In this document: piece after piece, positions 12,270-24,735 of the stretch
Numbering within the stretch: the stretch's first letter is position 1
How the letters are laid out: each line of letters opens with the position of its first letter
Assembly (NCBI RefSeq): GCF_030445035.2
Contig: NC_080682.1
Span: 34,888,770-34,952,769, forward strand
DNA: 64,000 nt
Direction of reading: 5' to 3'
Origin: Dasypus novemcinctus
Lineage: Eukaryota; Chordata; Mammalia; Cingulata; Dasypodidae
Notes under the pieces: generated by a model
Database searches by the model: none
What the model was told of the DNA's origin: nothing
Seen by the model: the letters and a program-made list of their open reading frames with translations, nothing else
Program-made: the position numbers and the translations under genes

Positions 12270-12880
12270 TTCAGATGAGGAGAGCTTTTGGTCTGCATAC
12301 TACAGTTTTGTTTCTTAGAGAATATAAAATTAAAAAAAAAAAAAGGGCTGCAAGTCACAGAAATAGTGATCAATCTCTTTGGGCCAGGGAAGAGCAATGT
12401 CAAAACCAGAGACAGGTGTACAGAAGAACGGATACATTTCTTACTGAAGCTAGAATCACCAAAGCACCACAGACACCCCAACCTTTGATGGTCATGAATT
12501 TCAGGGACTTACAGGAGGCCATATAAAAGCTATAAACATGAGCACAAAGACCTCCATGAGCCCAAAGAAATGGGCAGCAAAGTCCTGAGTCATGCAATTA
12601 TTGTAGAAAATGGTATTCTTCTGAACAGGGGAATCCATATTCAATCTGATAATCATGGTTTTAGAGAAGCAGGCATCAGGGAAGGACAGGTAGAATAGAA
12701 AGAAGTTTATGGGACTCTCATGTGTTTGTCTTTCCTCAATTGTCACTGCAATGAGAATATTCCCCAAGAAAGTTGCTAGGTAAAGCATCAGGAAGATCCA
12801 AAAATTGTATCTGATTCCCCATATCTTGTGTCAACCCCATCAAAATGAATTCATTCACACTCTTGCTTATTGGCAGGGCA
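12270..12880 (-). pseudogene. Olfactory receptor pseudogene with internal deletions
   Basis: The minus strand from about 12880 reads VNEFILMGL, the usual OR start region, then shifts frame. The next stretch (12788 down) gives YLATFLGN, the TM2 region with FFLFYLSFPD, and MEVFVL of TM3. The DRY motif is missing: the sequence jumps to a KSL..MTI stretch in place of the usual CKPL.Y. A short stretch then matches LPFCGPN/IDH. The TM5 region is deleted: a poly-A-like run (about 12331-12344) joins this to a stretch (12270-12330) that matches the SLSN..AEGRKKAL region of the intact gene. Several frameshifts and two deletions make it dead. Close to, but more decayed than, the OR relic at 3788-4726. 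Confidence 0.85.
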
Positions 12881-12889
12881 GCTGTAGGT

Positions 12890-13690
12890 AGACTGTGGTT
12901 GGCAGAGGTTTAATCAGCAGTGACAAGAAAAAGTGACATCGTGGGACAATCAGTGTAAAGAATTCTGATTTCCTTGGTTCTGCCCTATATTCTTATTAAT
13001 TTAAACTGCCTTTGGTGTGCACCAGGACCTGCTGAAAATCTTTGTAAATCTGCAGCTGCCCACTTCTCTCCTAGATTTTTCTATTAATGAGGACACTCAT
13101 TGCATTGGACCAAATGTATTTCTCTTTTGGAAAAAAAAATAAAACATTTCAGAAGGCTTGTTTCCTGCAATGATTGAGAAATGCAAGGCTTGTTTTAAGA
13201 CATTGATCACATGACTTACTTGCATTGAAACATGGTATTCATACAAAAATAATTGAGGGCATATATTCACCCTACCTCATCATTAGTTGTTTTAAGAATC
13301 AAAAAGGATTTTTACTCCTACAGTACACACAAACATATACATATGAATTTAACCCATTAGCTATAAAATCTGAAAGAAATTCCAATATAAATAAACACTA
13401 ACATTTTTAAAGAAGCCCATCTGAAGAAATTATGCTTATTTACCAGTTTCAGTGCTGGTCATGACAAATAAACAAACAACAAAAAAAAACCAAAAACCCT
13501 GTGTAACACTTTAAGGGCTGCCTAATGGTAAGAAGCTATTCTTTTACTACTCCAGAATTTATTCCGTTCCTTAGTTTAAAAATAGAATATTGTGTGCTTT
13601 CCTGCCTATGAATTCAAGCTGGTATAAAATTTGTCATTTTCTTATCTCATGTTTTATTTATGTGTCCTGCTATGACCTGAATTACCTAGG
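12890..13690. other. No recognisable feature
   Basis: AT-rich DNA upstream of the OR pseudogene at 12270-12880, with short A runs near 13130 and 13480. I see no gene, RNA or named repeat. It may be the old 5' flank of the dead OR. Confidence 0.4.
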
Positions 13691-13855
13691 GGGTTTCTTC
13701 TTTTAAAATTTCTTTATTAGAGAAGTTTTGAACTTACAAACATAGGATTTGTGTATACCACTACACCTGCAACACTTTGCATTAATGTGGCACATTTGTT
13801 ATTAATGACAAAAACATTTTTTAAATAAGTTTTACTAGTTTTTAACAATAATTAC

Positions 13856-14440
13856 TATATTAGTTAGCCAAAGGGGTGCTGATGCAAAATTCCAGAAATC
13901 AGTTGGTTTTTATAAAGGGTATTTATTTGGGGTAGAAGATTACAGCTACCAGGTTATAAAGTGTAATTACTTCCCCCACCAAAGTCTTTTGCCATGTCTT
14001 GGAGCAAGATGGCTGCTGACATCTGTCAAAGTTCAGGCTTCCTGGGTTCCTCTCTTCCTGGGGTTCATTTCTCTCCAATCCCAGAGCCTCTGTTTTGTCC
14101 ACAAGGTCAACTGTAGACTATGAGGCACTCTAGGCTTTGCCTCTCTCCACAAAGTCAGCTATAGACTACGAGGGGAATGATTTGTCCCTCTTCCTGGAGC
14201 TTTTTCTCTTTCCTTACAAACAAGCTCCTCTCTGTGCTTATTTCTTGGGCCTCCAGCTCAACTCCTTTTCCATGTCTTTTACCTGTGAGTCCCCTCCTAC
14301 CAAGAGGCAGGGGCTCAACACCCTTCTGATGTGGGCAATCAAGGCCCTAATCATAATTTAATCATGCCCAGGTACAGAGCAGTTTACAAACTTAATCCAA
14401 TATCTTTTTTGGGATTCATGAACCATATCAAACTGCTACA
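13856..14440 (-). mobile_element. Solo LTR, ERVL-like, with 5-bp target duplication
   Basis: A 585-bp unit flanked by ATTAC at 13851-13855 and 14441-14445. On the minus strand it runs from TGTAGCAGTTTGATATGG to CTAACTAATATA, with an AATAAATACCCTTTATAAAA polyadenylation-like segment near its end. A 5-bp duplication is typical of class III (ERVL) integration. Related copies are at 22368-22928 and 63422-63932, with more distant ones at 43489-44155 and 44302-44520. No internal sequence remains, so it arose by LTR-LTR recombination. Confidence 0.85.
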
Positions 14441-15046
14441 ATTACATTTGTTACATTTGAAAGATTATTAAAATAGTTCTAACATCCATTATTTACATTG
14501 GGTGAATTTTTCCTCATACGCCATCCTATTATTCTCACTTCGTATTAGTATCATATATTTGCTATAACTTATGAAAGAACATTCTTATACATACATTATT
14601 AATTTTAGTCCATCATGTATAAGACAATTTACTGTGATATACAGTCTTATGTTTTACTCTTTAAATTTTATTTTATTAATATATACATCCTAGTTTCCTC
14701 TTTAAGCACATTCACCTATACAGTTTGATGCTGTTGATTACACTCACAGTAATACGCTACCATTGCCACTATCCATTTCTATGCCTTTACCATCAGCCTA
14801 AACAGGCATTCTGTACAAGTTAAGCTTCAAAACACCATTATCTCACCCCAGTCTATCTCCTAGTAACCTATATTTTAGATTCTATCTCTATGCATTTGGT
14901 TATTATAATTAGATCATAACAGTGAATTCATACAACTTTTGTCCCTTTTCTGTCTGGCTTATTTCACTCAAAATAATATCTCAAGTTTCATCCATGTTGT
15001 TGCATGCATCAGGACTTCATTTTTACATCTGAATAATATGTCATCA

Positions 15047-15086
15047 CATATATTATATATATATATATATGTACATATATATATAT
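15047..15086. repeat. AT-rich microsatellite
   Basis: About 40 bp of alternating A/T broken by GTAC, inside the antisense L1 remnant. Confidence 0.9.
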
Positions 15087-15399
15087 GCCACATTTTTTTT
15101 TATACATTCATTGGTTGATGGATACTTCGGTTGCTTCCAACTTTTAGTAATTGCGAATAATGCTGCTATGAATGTCGGTGTGCATATATCTGTTCCAGTC
15201 CCTGCCTTCATCACCAGGATTGTCAGATGATATGGTAATTCTGTACTTAGCTTCCTGAAGAACTGTCAAATTGTCTTCCATAGGAGCCATCTTACTTACA
15301 TTCTTGCTAGCAATGAACGAGTTCTCCCATTTCTCCATATCCTCTCCTACCTTTACTGCTTACTGCTTTGCTGTTTTTTTTTAAAATAATGGACATTCT

Positions 15400-17640
15400 A
15401 ATAAGTGTGAAATGTTTTTATTTTTAATATGTTTTAAAAATATATATAGTGCAGCATATGATGGTATGATCTTTTATCTATTTTATGTATTTATTCATGT
15501 ACATGTATAGTTTACATTCCTTAAACAACCATATAACACCATTTTGTATTCTGACAGTCAATTAGAATTTTTATAAACACTCAACATATAATTTCTATTG
15601 TAAGTTATAAATTTCTTGTTGCACAAAAGCATTCTTTATGAAGCATCTGTTGGACCATTTGTTCATTGAGACAACTATTTTGTTGACATTTTCACTCCCA
15701 GAAATAACAATTTTATAAACAAATTTACGATAATTTTCAGAGTGCAATATTGTATCCTCAAGCGGTAGGATTTCATTATTAGAATAATAATGTATAAATT
15801 TATTTTTCTATATTGTTGGAACTTTTATTATCTGTATTTTATTGTGGAGTAATTAGTGATTGTGATAAAATATTCAAAATAAGCAGAAAAATGAGAGAAG
15901 CAAAATATAAAATTTCTCCCATTTACTGAGTCAATAATCCTCTCTTCAGACTTTTATTTCTTTATAGCCTTCCATATTTGCATATGTGTATATCTGTGTC
16001 TTCTGTCTTCTTTTTTGATAGTAAGGTCAGTAGTTTAATGTTGATTATGCAGATAAAAATGATATGCAGATAATATGCTTCCTTGTGATATTTCTTAATA
16101 TCTCACTTTGTTAGGATACAATTATGTATTAGTCATTTTAATTAAACCTATATCAACAACAAAATTTAAATTTCATCGATTTATTTTCTAAATATATGCC
16201 CTTTCACAATCATTCATCTTTGTGAATCTTGTTATTTTATCTAGGATGATTATTAATCTAACAATATAATTATTGCATATTTTAGTAACTGTTCAGTCAC
16301 TGGAACCAGGTGGTATGGCTTCAAATCTGAACTTCACTATTTACTAGATATGACTTTGTTTATTAGAAATAAGTATGGGTATTATGTAATTAATTTTTTA
16401 AGAATTCTCTTTTCTATGAAACACAATATAAATCTCAGCCTCTGCTTTTACCACTATTATTACATGGTTATTTCTATGTATTTTTTAAATTTTCTTTTCT
16501 TCCATAAATTTTTTTTTAATTTTTTATTGTCTAATTAGGCAATTTTCACATTTTAATTTTTAACCTTTTTTCCAATTTATAATAATGTCATATACTTATA
16601 TAATCATTTTTGCCTCAAATATTAATTAAAATAAGCCTCAAATATTATTATGAAGAATGGGAAAAAATACCCATCTGTTTTTCACATCTTAATATAGGTT
16701 TTATGAAAAATGTCAAAAAGATAATTAAATATGTAAGGCATCATGTGAGAAGTGCTAGAAGAACATAATCTTCAGAGAGAGGAATAAACTTTCTTAATAT
16801 ACAGACGGTCAGTGAAGAATTCAAAATTCTCTGAGAGATGAGCTACAACTTTAACTGGAGAATATCTTGTTCCAAAACAGGTTCTCTGAGATGCAAACAT
16901 TCAAAAATTTCATTTTGCAAATTTGTGAGTACTGTGATCAAAATCTAAAGTGTGAAGCTACATTGGATAAATTCAAACCCCACCCCACTGCCCAGAAGTG
17001 TTGTGACATTTAACAAATCCATTGATATCTTTGTGCTTTTTCTTCATATAAACACAGAAATTATAAAAAAAGGGATGATTCTTTTAAGTATTGCTACATA
17101 TATAAATAAACATGTAATATGTAGGAAACATAAATAAGACACAGGCACCCTGTACTTGCAATAAGAAAGGCTACTTCTGTGTTTCCAAGACATTCTTTCA
17201 AATTTTGAAAAATTATCATTCCTCTTACCCATTTACCCATAATAAAACTGCACACCTGGATTGAAACATTATGTTCCTGGCTGAGTGCCTGAAAATATAT
17301 CAGCACTGAAGATGACACTGGTTCTCTCATGATGAGCTGAGGCTTCAACAGACAGCTGTAAACAACTTTAATAAATTAAAAAGACATACATGTATAAAAA
17401 AGCTTAATAGCGTAAATGCAAAGCACCATGTGGAAAGGAAAGTAATTAAAATAGGTCTTGCTTCTGAAAATTTTGGGATATGGAGTTCAGAAAAGCAGAG
17501 GGATGAGGGCATTTAGATGAAGAAAAAGTGAAATCAAAGTTTTATGGAAAGAATATTGCATATGACATATCAGGAAAACAGAGAGATCAACACAAAACCT
17601 CTATTTTTAACAAAGGTCAAATAAGCCAGGTTATGAAATT
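15400..17640. other. No recognisable feature (AT-rich)
   Basis: 2.2 kb of very AT-rich DNA with long T and A runs, for example near 16490-16530. Reading frames of about 60 codons here are low-complexity and not gene-like. I see no OR homology and no named repeat. Confidence 0.45.
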
Positions 17641-17910
17641 TTGATATTTTCTATTGACAAAGTAGAAAAACGAGGTACAGGAATATGAGAACAAAGTTGC
17701 ACGGTAATGTGTAGACCTATAATCCTTTGTTAGTACAATGCTTTAATATGTGTCTATCAGTTGTAACTAATGTACCACACTAATGTAAGATGTTGTTAAT
17801 GTGTGAAAGTATGGGAGAGGTTGGAGGTGGGCTATATGGGAATTCCCTACATTTTTATGTAACATTTATGTAATCTTACAATTCTTTAAAAATAGAAATA
17901 ATTTAAAAAG
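17640..17910 (+). mobile_element. Old L1 3' end
   Basis: Ends with TAACTAATGTACCACACTAA, TGTAAGATGTTGTTAATG, GCTATATGGGAATTCCCTAC, TATGTAATCTTACAATTCTT and an A-rich tail, the order typical of old mammalian L1 3' UTRs. It differs from the main tail module. Similar ends occur at 39700-39890 and 45450-45610. Confidence 0.7.
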
Positions 17911-18904
17911 TTAAAAATAGTTAACTAATACACTACATTTGTTACAATTGGTAAAAGAAAATAATTGTGTTAAAAACTGTAGTCCATGATTTTTAATAGG
18001 TTAGTCACATTTTTTCTTAATGAAGGATCAGAATGCTGCCTCCAAATTTCCATTGGGGCACATAAAAGTGTTAGGAATCCAAACTTGGACTATAGTCTAA
18101 GATGTCTCTTGATCTTGGTTAAGTTAGGTTATATCTACACTTCAGTATCGCTATTTAAAAAACAGTGGTCTAGAAAATAAATCTTGCCTCTGCTTGACAG
18201 TATCATTTTTGTGTTCCTCACATACAATATCATAACTCATTTCACTCAGTTTTTAGTACTCATTGAATTTTAAATAACATATTTCACAGTTTTAGTGGTA
18301 GAAAAAGAGTACTTTTGTGTGATATTTATGTGAGTTGTCTTTGTGAGAAATAATAACTCAGACATAAAATAAATTCACAAACTTCCTCAATGTCATTATC
18401 ACAAAACACAAAATATAGAGCTCTTTAAGGGGATCATCACAGGTTTTAATTGAGAAAGCCAAATTCAGTGATTTCCTCTTTCATTTATTCTTTCTTCTTC
18501 AATAAGCTTTTAATCTTCATGTTGTGCCTTGAAAAGAAAATGTGGACATTTGAAAAATGTGATGAACCATAAATATAATAAGTTGGTTATTTGGCTTTTA
18601 AAATTCAATAGTTGAGATACTCACTTGGGTTTCAAGAATCTATCCGTGCACTCATTTTGCTTTCCACTTTTCCTCCTGTAACGGCTACTATGCAGATATA
18701 ACTCATAAATTCACCCAGACAGACTCATTCCCTGACATTTTTACATTTAATAGCAGCTGAAAACTCTCTCCTGTTGAAATTTCCACACTCCATTTCTCCC
18801 TGTGGAGTTAGTACTCAGTGAAAAGAGCATCTCCTCAGAAAACCTCCCAATAGCTCCCAGAAGAGTAAATCTTTCTGCCAGCATTCTACAGTGCAGCTGC
18901 AAAT

Positions 18905-18931
18905 ACACACACACACACACACACACACACA
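18905..18931. repeat. (CA)n microsatellite
   Basis: About 13 uninterrupted CA units. Confidence 0.95.
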
Positions 18932-19256
18932 TATGCTCACATGTTTAAATGATGTATTCCCAAATTATATCTCATTTCTGCTTTAACATCTTTCTATTTA
19001 CTTGATCAGATCATACAATATATCTTAAAGTCAGTAAGAAAAGTTTGGTCTGTTCAGTTTTGCACACTTATTGCAAGCCAGGAGGGAAAGTTTGGCAGAG
19101 AGCAGTCAGGGATTTTCAGGACCAGAACCTAGATCTTCATGCTCCAAGACAATTTCCTGCTAATATCTACCCAACAGAGACAGGGAAAGGCCCAAACCAA
19201 CCACATTAGAATTGGTACAAATAAACTTTTCTCAGAAGAAAACCAGTGTGTTTGTA

Positions 19257-19292
19257 TATTTATATATATGTGTGTGTGTGTATATATATATG
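19257..19292. repeat. Compound (TA)n(TG)n(TA)n microsatellite
   Basis: TATATATATG, then GTGTGTGTG, then TATATATATATG: a purine-pyrimidine alternating tract of about 36 bp. Confidence 0.9.
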
Positions 19293-19699
19293 CATGTGTC
19301 TTTGCAGCACTATAGTTAAAATTTAGGCATGGACTTCTTGTTCTCCAAAATCTTATGCATCCTTCATGCTTTATGTCATTTAGAATAAAAATGGGGCTGG
19401 TAGGTGCTCAGAGCTATAGGGGATTTAAAGAAAAACTTTAGACAATGCTCATTAAAATGTAACAAAAACCAAGCAATCTATTTTTATAAACATTTATTCA
19501 ATTGCTACAAATCCTATAAACTCACAGTAACCATAGGTTAATTACTGAGAATTTTGAAATAGAATAATGCATTAGAATGGGGGATCTGAACAAGGATTTT
19601 ATTTTTTTAGGCTACCTAGAATGATGCTTGAAACATAGTGAGGAATCAGTGAATGTCAAATTGAATCAAATTTTACATAAAAAAATGCTTCTAATTGTG

Positions 19700-20850
19700 T
19701 TCCTGGTTGTAGGAGCCTGTAAATGCATTACCTTCCTCCCAGCATGGGACATGACTCCTGGGGATGAGCATTCTGGTGCTGAGGGATTACTACTAAACAC
19801 TAGCTGATGATGTAACTGGAAAGAGACCTTGAATGAAAGGTTCACCTTAGACCAGCAGAATATCTCAGCCTACATATAATATCAGGTGTTAAAAACTGCT
19901 TTTTGACATTGAATAAAGGGGGAAATGGAAAGGACAAATGAGTTTATATGGCTATGAGTCTCCAAATAAGAGTGGGGAGGTCATCAGCGAGGTTGCACTT
20001 ATGCATGCCTCAGCATTGTCCCAGAGACAGCCAAAGTAAATGCAACACCAGGTACTGGTTCTCCTGAGGGCTACAGAGACCCACAGGTTCTATGGTCATA
20101 GCAGATGGCTCTGGAGTTCAGTGCCATGTCAGTTGACCCTACTTTGGAGTTTGTGTTCCTGAGAGTGATGGGAGTTGGACTCAGATGTGACCTTTCTACA
20201 CATGCCTCTTCTGTCACGTTTACCGGACCTGTGTTTGGTGCTGGGGTTGGTGTATACTCAGGAGACCTGAATCTCTGGACTGTCCATGTGACAGCCAAGC
20301 CCTGAGCCTCAGCAGACTTGCAACTCCTACCCTCTGGTCCATTGGACTTACCCCAGCCAGCTAACAGGGAGGTGAAGAAGGTCAACCACCACACCAGGGA
20401 GCCAGGAGTGCCTATGACTGCAAGCAGAAGAATTGTATCCATCATACATGTGGAATCTAAGCCCTCTCAATATAGAGGTGGAGTGGGCATAAATATCCCA
20501 GAGCCCAGAGGATGGAGGAATAAAGTACGGACTAGAGTAGACTTACTGATATTCTACTATGGAACTATTGTGATTAGTGATGGAAGAAAATTGTAGGACT
20601 GATATGGAGGAAGTGATCACAGTAGCTGCTGAGGGTAGAGAGAGGGAAGAAGAAATATGATGTGGGAGAATTTTCACGCCTTGGAGTTGTCCTGGGTGGT
20701 ACTACAGGGACAGATGCTGGACATTGTATGTCCTGCCATGGCCCACTGGTTGGACTGGGGGAGAGTATAAATTACAATGTAAACCATTATCCATGTAGTG
20801 CAGCGGTGTTCCAAAATGTTTTTGAATGTATCATTTCAAATAAAGAGAGA
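19700..20850 (+). mobile_element. LINE-1 3' UTR/tail, 5'-truncated
   Basis: Carries the same ordered blocks as 9820-11490: GGGACATGACTCCTGGGGAT, AATATCTCAGCCTACATA, CACAGGTTCTATGGTCAT, CCTGCCATGGCCCACTGG and ACTACAATGTAAACCATTAT. The final TATGGGGACC segment is missing; the copy stops near 20830, just before an A-rich AAATAAAGAGAGAAAAAG stretch. The frames inside are non-coding L1 UTR. Confidence 0.7.
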
Positions 20851-20859
20851 AAAAGAAAT

Positions 20860-21900
20860 GCTGCTAGATATCTATGGAAATGCACGTCTCTCCTTGGCAG
20901 TATAACAGAAAATTACGTGGATTAATGGCCTTCAAACTCCATGTTCTGAGGTTTCTTGGTCAATGCAAAACCACATCCACAAAGGAATAAAATGTTGAAA
21001 GCAGACTTGCCATTAGCTTTCTAGCAGCCTCTGACACATGCAACTAGCACTAAGAATGTCACAGACCATGTTTCATTGAAAATTCCCCCATCCCCTTTGG
21101 CAGTTAGGTGCAGTTTTGTGACTTGTACTTGTCAACTGGCTGTAGGCAGAGGGCTGTGTGTACTCTCCATGCTAAAATCTAAAATGTTGAATGTGTACTC
21201 CTCCACATTTATTTCTTCTTTCCACCTGAAACCGGGATGGTAATGTCACAAAGTAGAAAACAGGGCCCTAAGGGAATATATTACAGTGGTATACACATGG
21301 TAGCCTGGTGTTAAAATTTAAATCATGATTCATTAGTTCTGGGGTAGAGCTCAGAATTCTGCATTTTCTAACAAACTTCCAGATGGTGCCAATAATACTA
21401 GCATATGTGTCACATGTTGAATATAAAAGCATTAGGGAGAACAAGAAAAAGTTAGAAAGGAACATGAATCCATTATTGAAAAGGAAAAAAGGAAATTTCC
21501 TATCAATCTGGACCATATAAAGAGTCTGTCACACCAGAAAGAATAAACTTCCTATATATCAGCAACTGGATCACAGGGTCTTTCTTTTATAAAAGCCTAC
21601 TATTACTCTACAAATAATATTAATAGATAACACAAACACATATGACACTACAATTCTCTTCATACAATAATACTACATTACTTAGAGTGTACTTAGATTT
21701 CTATTGTTTTATGTTACATACTAAATGAAATTCTTTCCTGAACATTTTGCGTATGTTCCACTAATGAAATAGTTTTATATTGACAATAATAATGTTAGAC
21801 ACTGTTGTAATTCTCCCCATAAGGAGGCCTTCCAAGTCACCTTATTTAACAAATCATCTTCATAGGTTTCCTGATTCACTTATTTCCTTTCTTTTTCTTT
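20860..21900. other. No recognisable feature
   Basis: About 1 kb of non-repetitive-looking DNA between an L1 tail and a SINE. No OR homology, no plausible reading frame and no RNA gene seen. Confidence 0.45.
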
Positions 21901-21906
21901 CCTTTT

Positions 21907-22330
21907 ATTTTTAAGATTTATTTATTTATATATTTCTCTCCCCTCCCCACCCCCCCCACACCAGTTGTCTGTTCTCTGTGTCTATTTGCTGTGTCTTCTT
22001 CTTTGTCTGCTTCTGTTGTTGTCAGCAGCATGGGAATCTGTGTTTCTTTTTGTTGCATCATCTTGTTGTGTCAGCTCACCGTGTGTGTGGTGCCATTTCT
22101 GGGCAGACTGCACTTTCTTTCGTGCTGGGCGGCTCTCCTTATGGGGCACACTCCTTGCGCGTGGGGCTCCCCTACATGGGGGACACCCCTGTGTGGCACG
22201 GCACTCCTTACGTGCATTAGCACTGTGCATGGGCCAGCTCCACACAGGTCAAGAAGGCCTGGGGTTTGAACCGTGGACCTCCCATGTGGTAGACAGACTC
22301 CCTAACCATGGGCCAAGTCCACTACCCTCC
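21907..22330 (-). mobile_element. DAS-type tRNA SINE (armadillo), minus strand
   Basis: On the minus strand the element starts with a tRNA-like head (GGACTTGGCCCATGG, then a B-box-like GGTTCAAACCC near 22270), continues with a GC-rich body (GTGCCGTGCCACACAGG, CATAAGGAGAGCCGCCC) and ends in an A-rich TAAATAAATCTTAAAAATA tail. From memory this matches the DAS SINE of armadillos. It is flanked by TTTCCTTTT at 21898-21906 and 22331-22339, an L1-style target duplication. The four overlapping frames inside it are artefacts. Confidence 0.85.
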
Positions 22331-22367
22331 TTTCCTTTTTAACACAATTTATCATCTTCTAACATAC

Positions 22368-22928
22368 TGTATTAGTCAGCCAAAGGGTTGCTGATGGAAA
22401 ATACCACAAAACAGTTGGATTCCATAAAGGGTATTTATTTGGGGTAGAAACTTACAGATTATAGGTCATAAAGCATAAGTTACTTCCTCACAAAAGTCTT
22501 TGGCCACATATTGGAGCAAAATGGCTGCTGATGTCTGTCAGGATTCAGGCTTCCTGGGTTCTTTTCTTCCAAGGAATTGCTTCTCCTGACCTCAGGGATT
22601 CTCTCTTCCCTGGCCTTGTTTCTCTTTGGGCCCAGTATTCCTCTCTTCCCAGGGTTTGCTTCTCTTTCCTTATGTCCCCAGGCTCCAGCTCAAGACTCCA
22701 ACCTCTGTTCAGTTTGGTGCAGTTTCTCTGTGAGTCCTCACCCACCAAGGGGTGGGGACTCAACTACCTAGTGTGGTTGCCCAATCAAAGCCTTAATAAT
22801 TACTTAATCAAGTAAAAGTTAAAATTGCTGAGTCCAATACACTCTAATGGGCCCAGAGGAAAAGACCAATTTACAAACAGAATCCAATATTTGTTTTTGG
22901 AATTCATCAATAATTTCAAACTGCTGCA
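22368..22928 (-). mobile_element. ERVL-like 3' LTR
   Basis: On the minus strand it runs from TGCAGCAGTTTGAAATTATT to CTGACTAATACA, a TG...CA unit of 561 bp, with an AATAAATACCC polyadenylation-like segment near its 3' end. It is related to 13856-14440 and 63422-63932. Unlike the solo copy, internal sequence adjoins it (22929 up to about 24530), so in minus-strand orientation it is the 3' LTR. A purine-rich AGAGCATGGAA sits directly before it, in the place of a polypurine tract. Confidence 0.8.
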
Positions 22929-24530
22929 TTCCATGCTCTGAATTCCAAGAAGACATTCCAAGATTCAAAAAATGTTAACTCATTAACAATACTAAGTACA
23001 AAACCATATCATAATTAGTTTAAAGAAATATATTATGTCTTGGTGCAATGTCCTGTCTATTGTAGACCTCTTAAGCTTACAAAACTATTTATCTGCTTCC
23101 AATAAACAAACGGATGACATACAATAAACGTTATCATTATCATTAGGAGAAACTGGGAGGGAAACATGAGTGAGGGTTTCTCAACAGGTAGGTAAACCTG
23201 CAGGACATCCTCCATTTGATTTCAAAATCTGAGAGACATTCTTAAGATGATGGTTTCTTCTCTTTGGGGCCACATGGGGCCTTAATTCTTTCCATAGGCT
23301 TGCCCAATGGTAATTTTCTTGGTTCCATCCTCATCAAGCATCTGGGTGGTAGCTCTAGGCCTTACCCTCCAAGAGACATGGGTTGATGGCCACACCTTCT
23401 CTGATCACTAGGGTAAAGACTTAGGCCCCCTAGTACAGTAAAATGAAGACAACATCTTCCCTAACTTTTGGCATACATGCTCAACCCTCTCAGAGGAATG
23501 AGTTGGCCACCTGGCCTTCCCTAATCAATGGAGGACAGGCCTGCCTCTCTCAGACCTATGGGATGGTGATCTCAACCTCCCTAATCCTTGAGGAATGTGC
23601 TTCACTCTCTTTGTAGCCTGGGGTGGCAAAACTATCCCTAAACATTGGGTGGTAATACTCACCCACTTCAATTGCTGGGGCAAACTCTCCCTCTCTATAC
23701 ACATGGGTGAGGTTCCTCTCTTGGCCCAAGGTGATATCTTAATTCAAGATCTCAGCCTCCATAGTTTTCCTATTAAAGCTGTTTTTCCTTCAATCTCTCC
23801 TTTCATTGTCACTTTTAGTACAGGTTGCAGAGATTTTGTTCATAAAGCTCTCTCAAAAAGCTTGTTGGTTTAGCATGCCAGAAACCAGGGTCCAAGCCAT
23901 CAGACAATAAGAATTTCCACAAGTCTTTCCTAGACAAACTGGATCTTCAATACTGTTTTACTAGTTCCAAGTTTAGTTAACTCCTCAAAAGAGGCACTGT
24001 CTTCTGGGACTTGATTTCCAGAGGCTTGGAATTTCCAAAATCATTTTCTGGTTATATGTGCCCAATGATTCTGTCAGCTCATCTTGCTCATCCAGCATTT
24101 TGCTCTAAGCTACAAGCAGAAACAAAGCTGCATTCTCCAGGTTTACTCTGGAAAGTTCTTCAGCTAAATGCCTAGGCTCACCATTTTCATATTCTGCCTT
24201 CCAAACTAGTCCCAATGAGCTACCCACATGGAGAGACAGAGAGCAAAACAATTTATGGGAAAGATTATTTAAACTGAATGTAACTCTGAAATAAGGGTGC
24301 AGAAAGATCATTCCTTTTTCTGTAAGATGGGCTATCTTTTCCAGAATTAGAGTTGTTTTTGAAATTGTGTGAAGATGGGTATAGGTGAAATGTGTGTAGT
24401 AGACATGAAATCCAACCCCACAACTTATCTGCTGTTAATAAGCAATTTTCTTAAACTTAATTTCCATTTCCTCTTTTCAAAATTTAACTAATAACTTCTT
24501 TATTGTAACATAATTTCCTTATTTTACTTT
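22929..24530 (-). mobile_element. Non-coding internal region of the ERVL/MaLR-like element
   Basis: About 1.6 kb adjoining the 3' LTR at 22368. No gag, protease, polymerase or envelope reading frame can be recognised on either strand. The part nearest the LTR (22929-23000) is shared with 63933-64000, next to the other LTR copy. The distal end (24180-24520) recurs alone at 11750-12135 and, weakly, at 35580-35750. 23330-23760 has a degenerate tandem pattern of about 65 bp built round CCTTCCCTAATCA and ATGGG. No 5' LTR is present. A MaLR-like non-autonomous element is the best guess. Confidence 0.6.
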
Positions 24531-24604
24531 CATTTTTAATACAATTTATCACCTTATAATGTACCTATTAGTTTACATACATATTTCCTTTTTCTATCCT
24601 ATCC

Positions 24605-24735
24605 TCATTAAAATGTAAAATCCAACAAAGCAGGTATCTCTGTCTATTTTATACAGGAATATAACCAAGTCATTTGTAGAATAATGGCATCATAGCAGAC
24701 ACTCAATAAGTATTTGTAGTGATTGTCATAATTGA
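24605..24735 (+). repeat. Ancient L2 3'-end-like fragment
   Basis: Order of motifs: AATGTAAAATCCAACAAAGC, AGGTATCTCTGTCTATTTTA, GCAGACACTCAATAAGTATT. This is the typical decayed L2 tail (…GGCACTCAATAAATATTTG). It could be MIR, which shares a similar end. Confidence 0.6.

Larger units (their letters stand above)
13690..15400 (-). mobile_element. Old L1 3' region, antisense, interrupted by a solo LTR
   Basis: 13690-13855 and 14446-15400 read as one antisense L1 tail once the LTR at 13856-14440 is removed: TTATTAGAGAAGTTTTGAAC, then (after the LTR) ATTTGTTACATTTGAAAG, TTTGATGCTGTTGATTACAC, TTCATCCATGTTGTTGCATG, GGTTGATGGATACTTCGGTT and TGCTGCTATGAATGTCGGTG. The last items are the reverse complement of the conserved end of L1 ORF2/3' UTR. 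It contains the AT repeat at 15047-15086. Confidence 0.75.
17911..19690. other. Unrecognised AT-rich DNA with two microsatellites
   Basis: No gene seen. It contains a (CA)n run at 18905-18931 and a TA/TG run at 19257-19292. 19560-19680 has a weak resemblance to an L2/MIR 3' end, which I would not assert. Confidence 0.45.

Noticed and set aside
21965-22342. Overlapping frames of 80-125 codons
   Set aside because: All fall within the DAS SINE; GC-rich repeat sequence gives chance open frames.
23330-23760. Possible CRISPR or satellite array in the ERV internal region
   Set aside because: The units are too diverged and have no unique spacers; kept only as a degenerate tandem pattern in the ERV finding.
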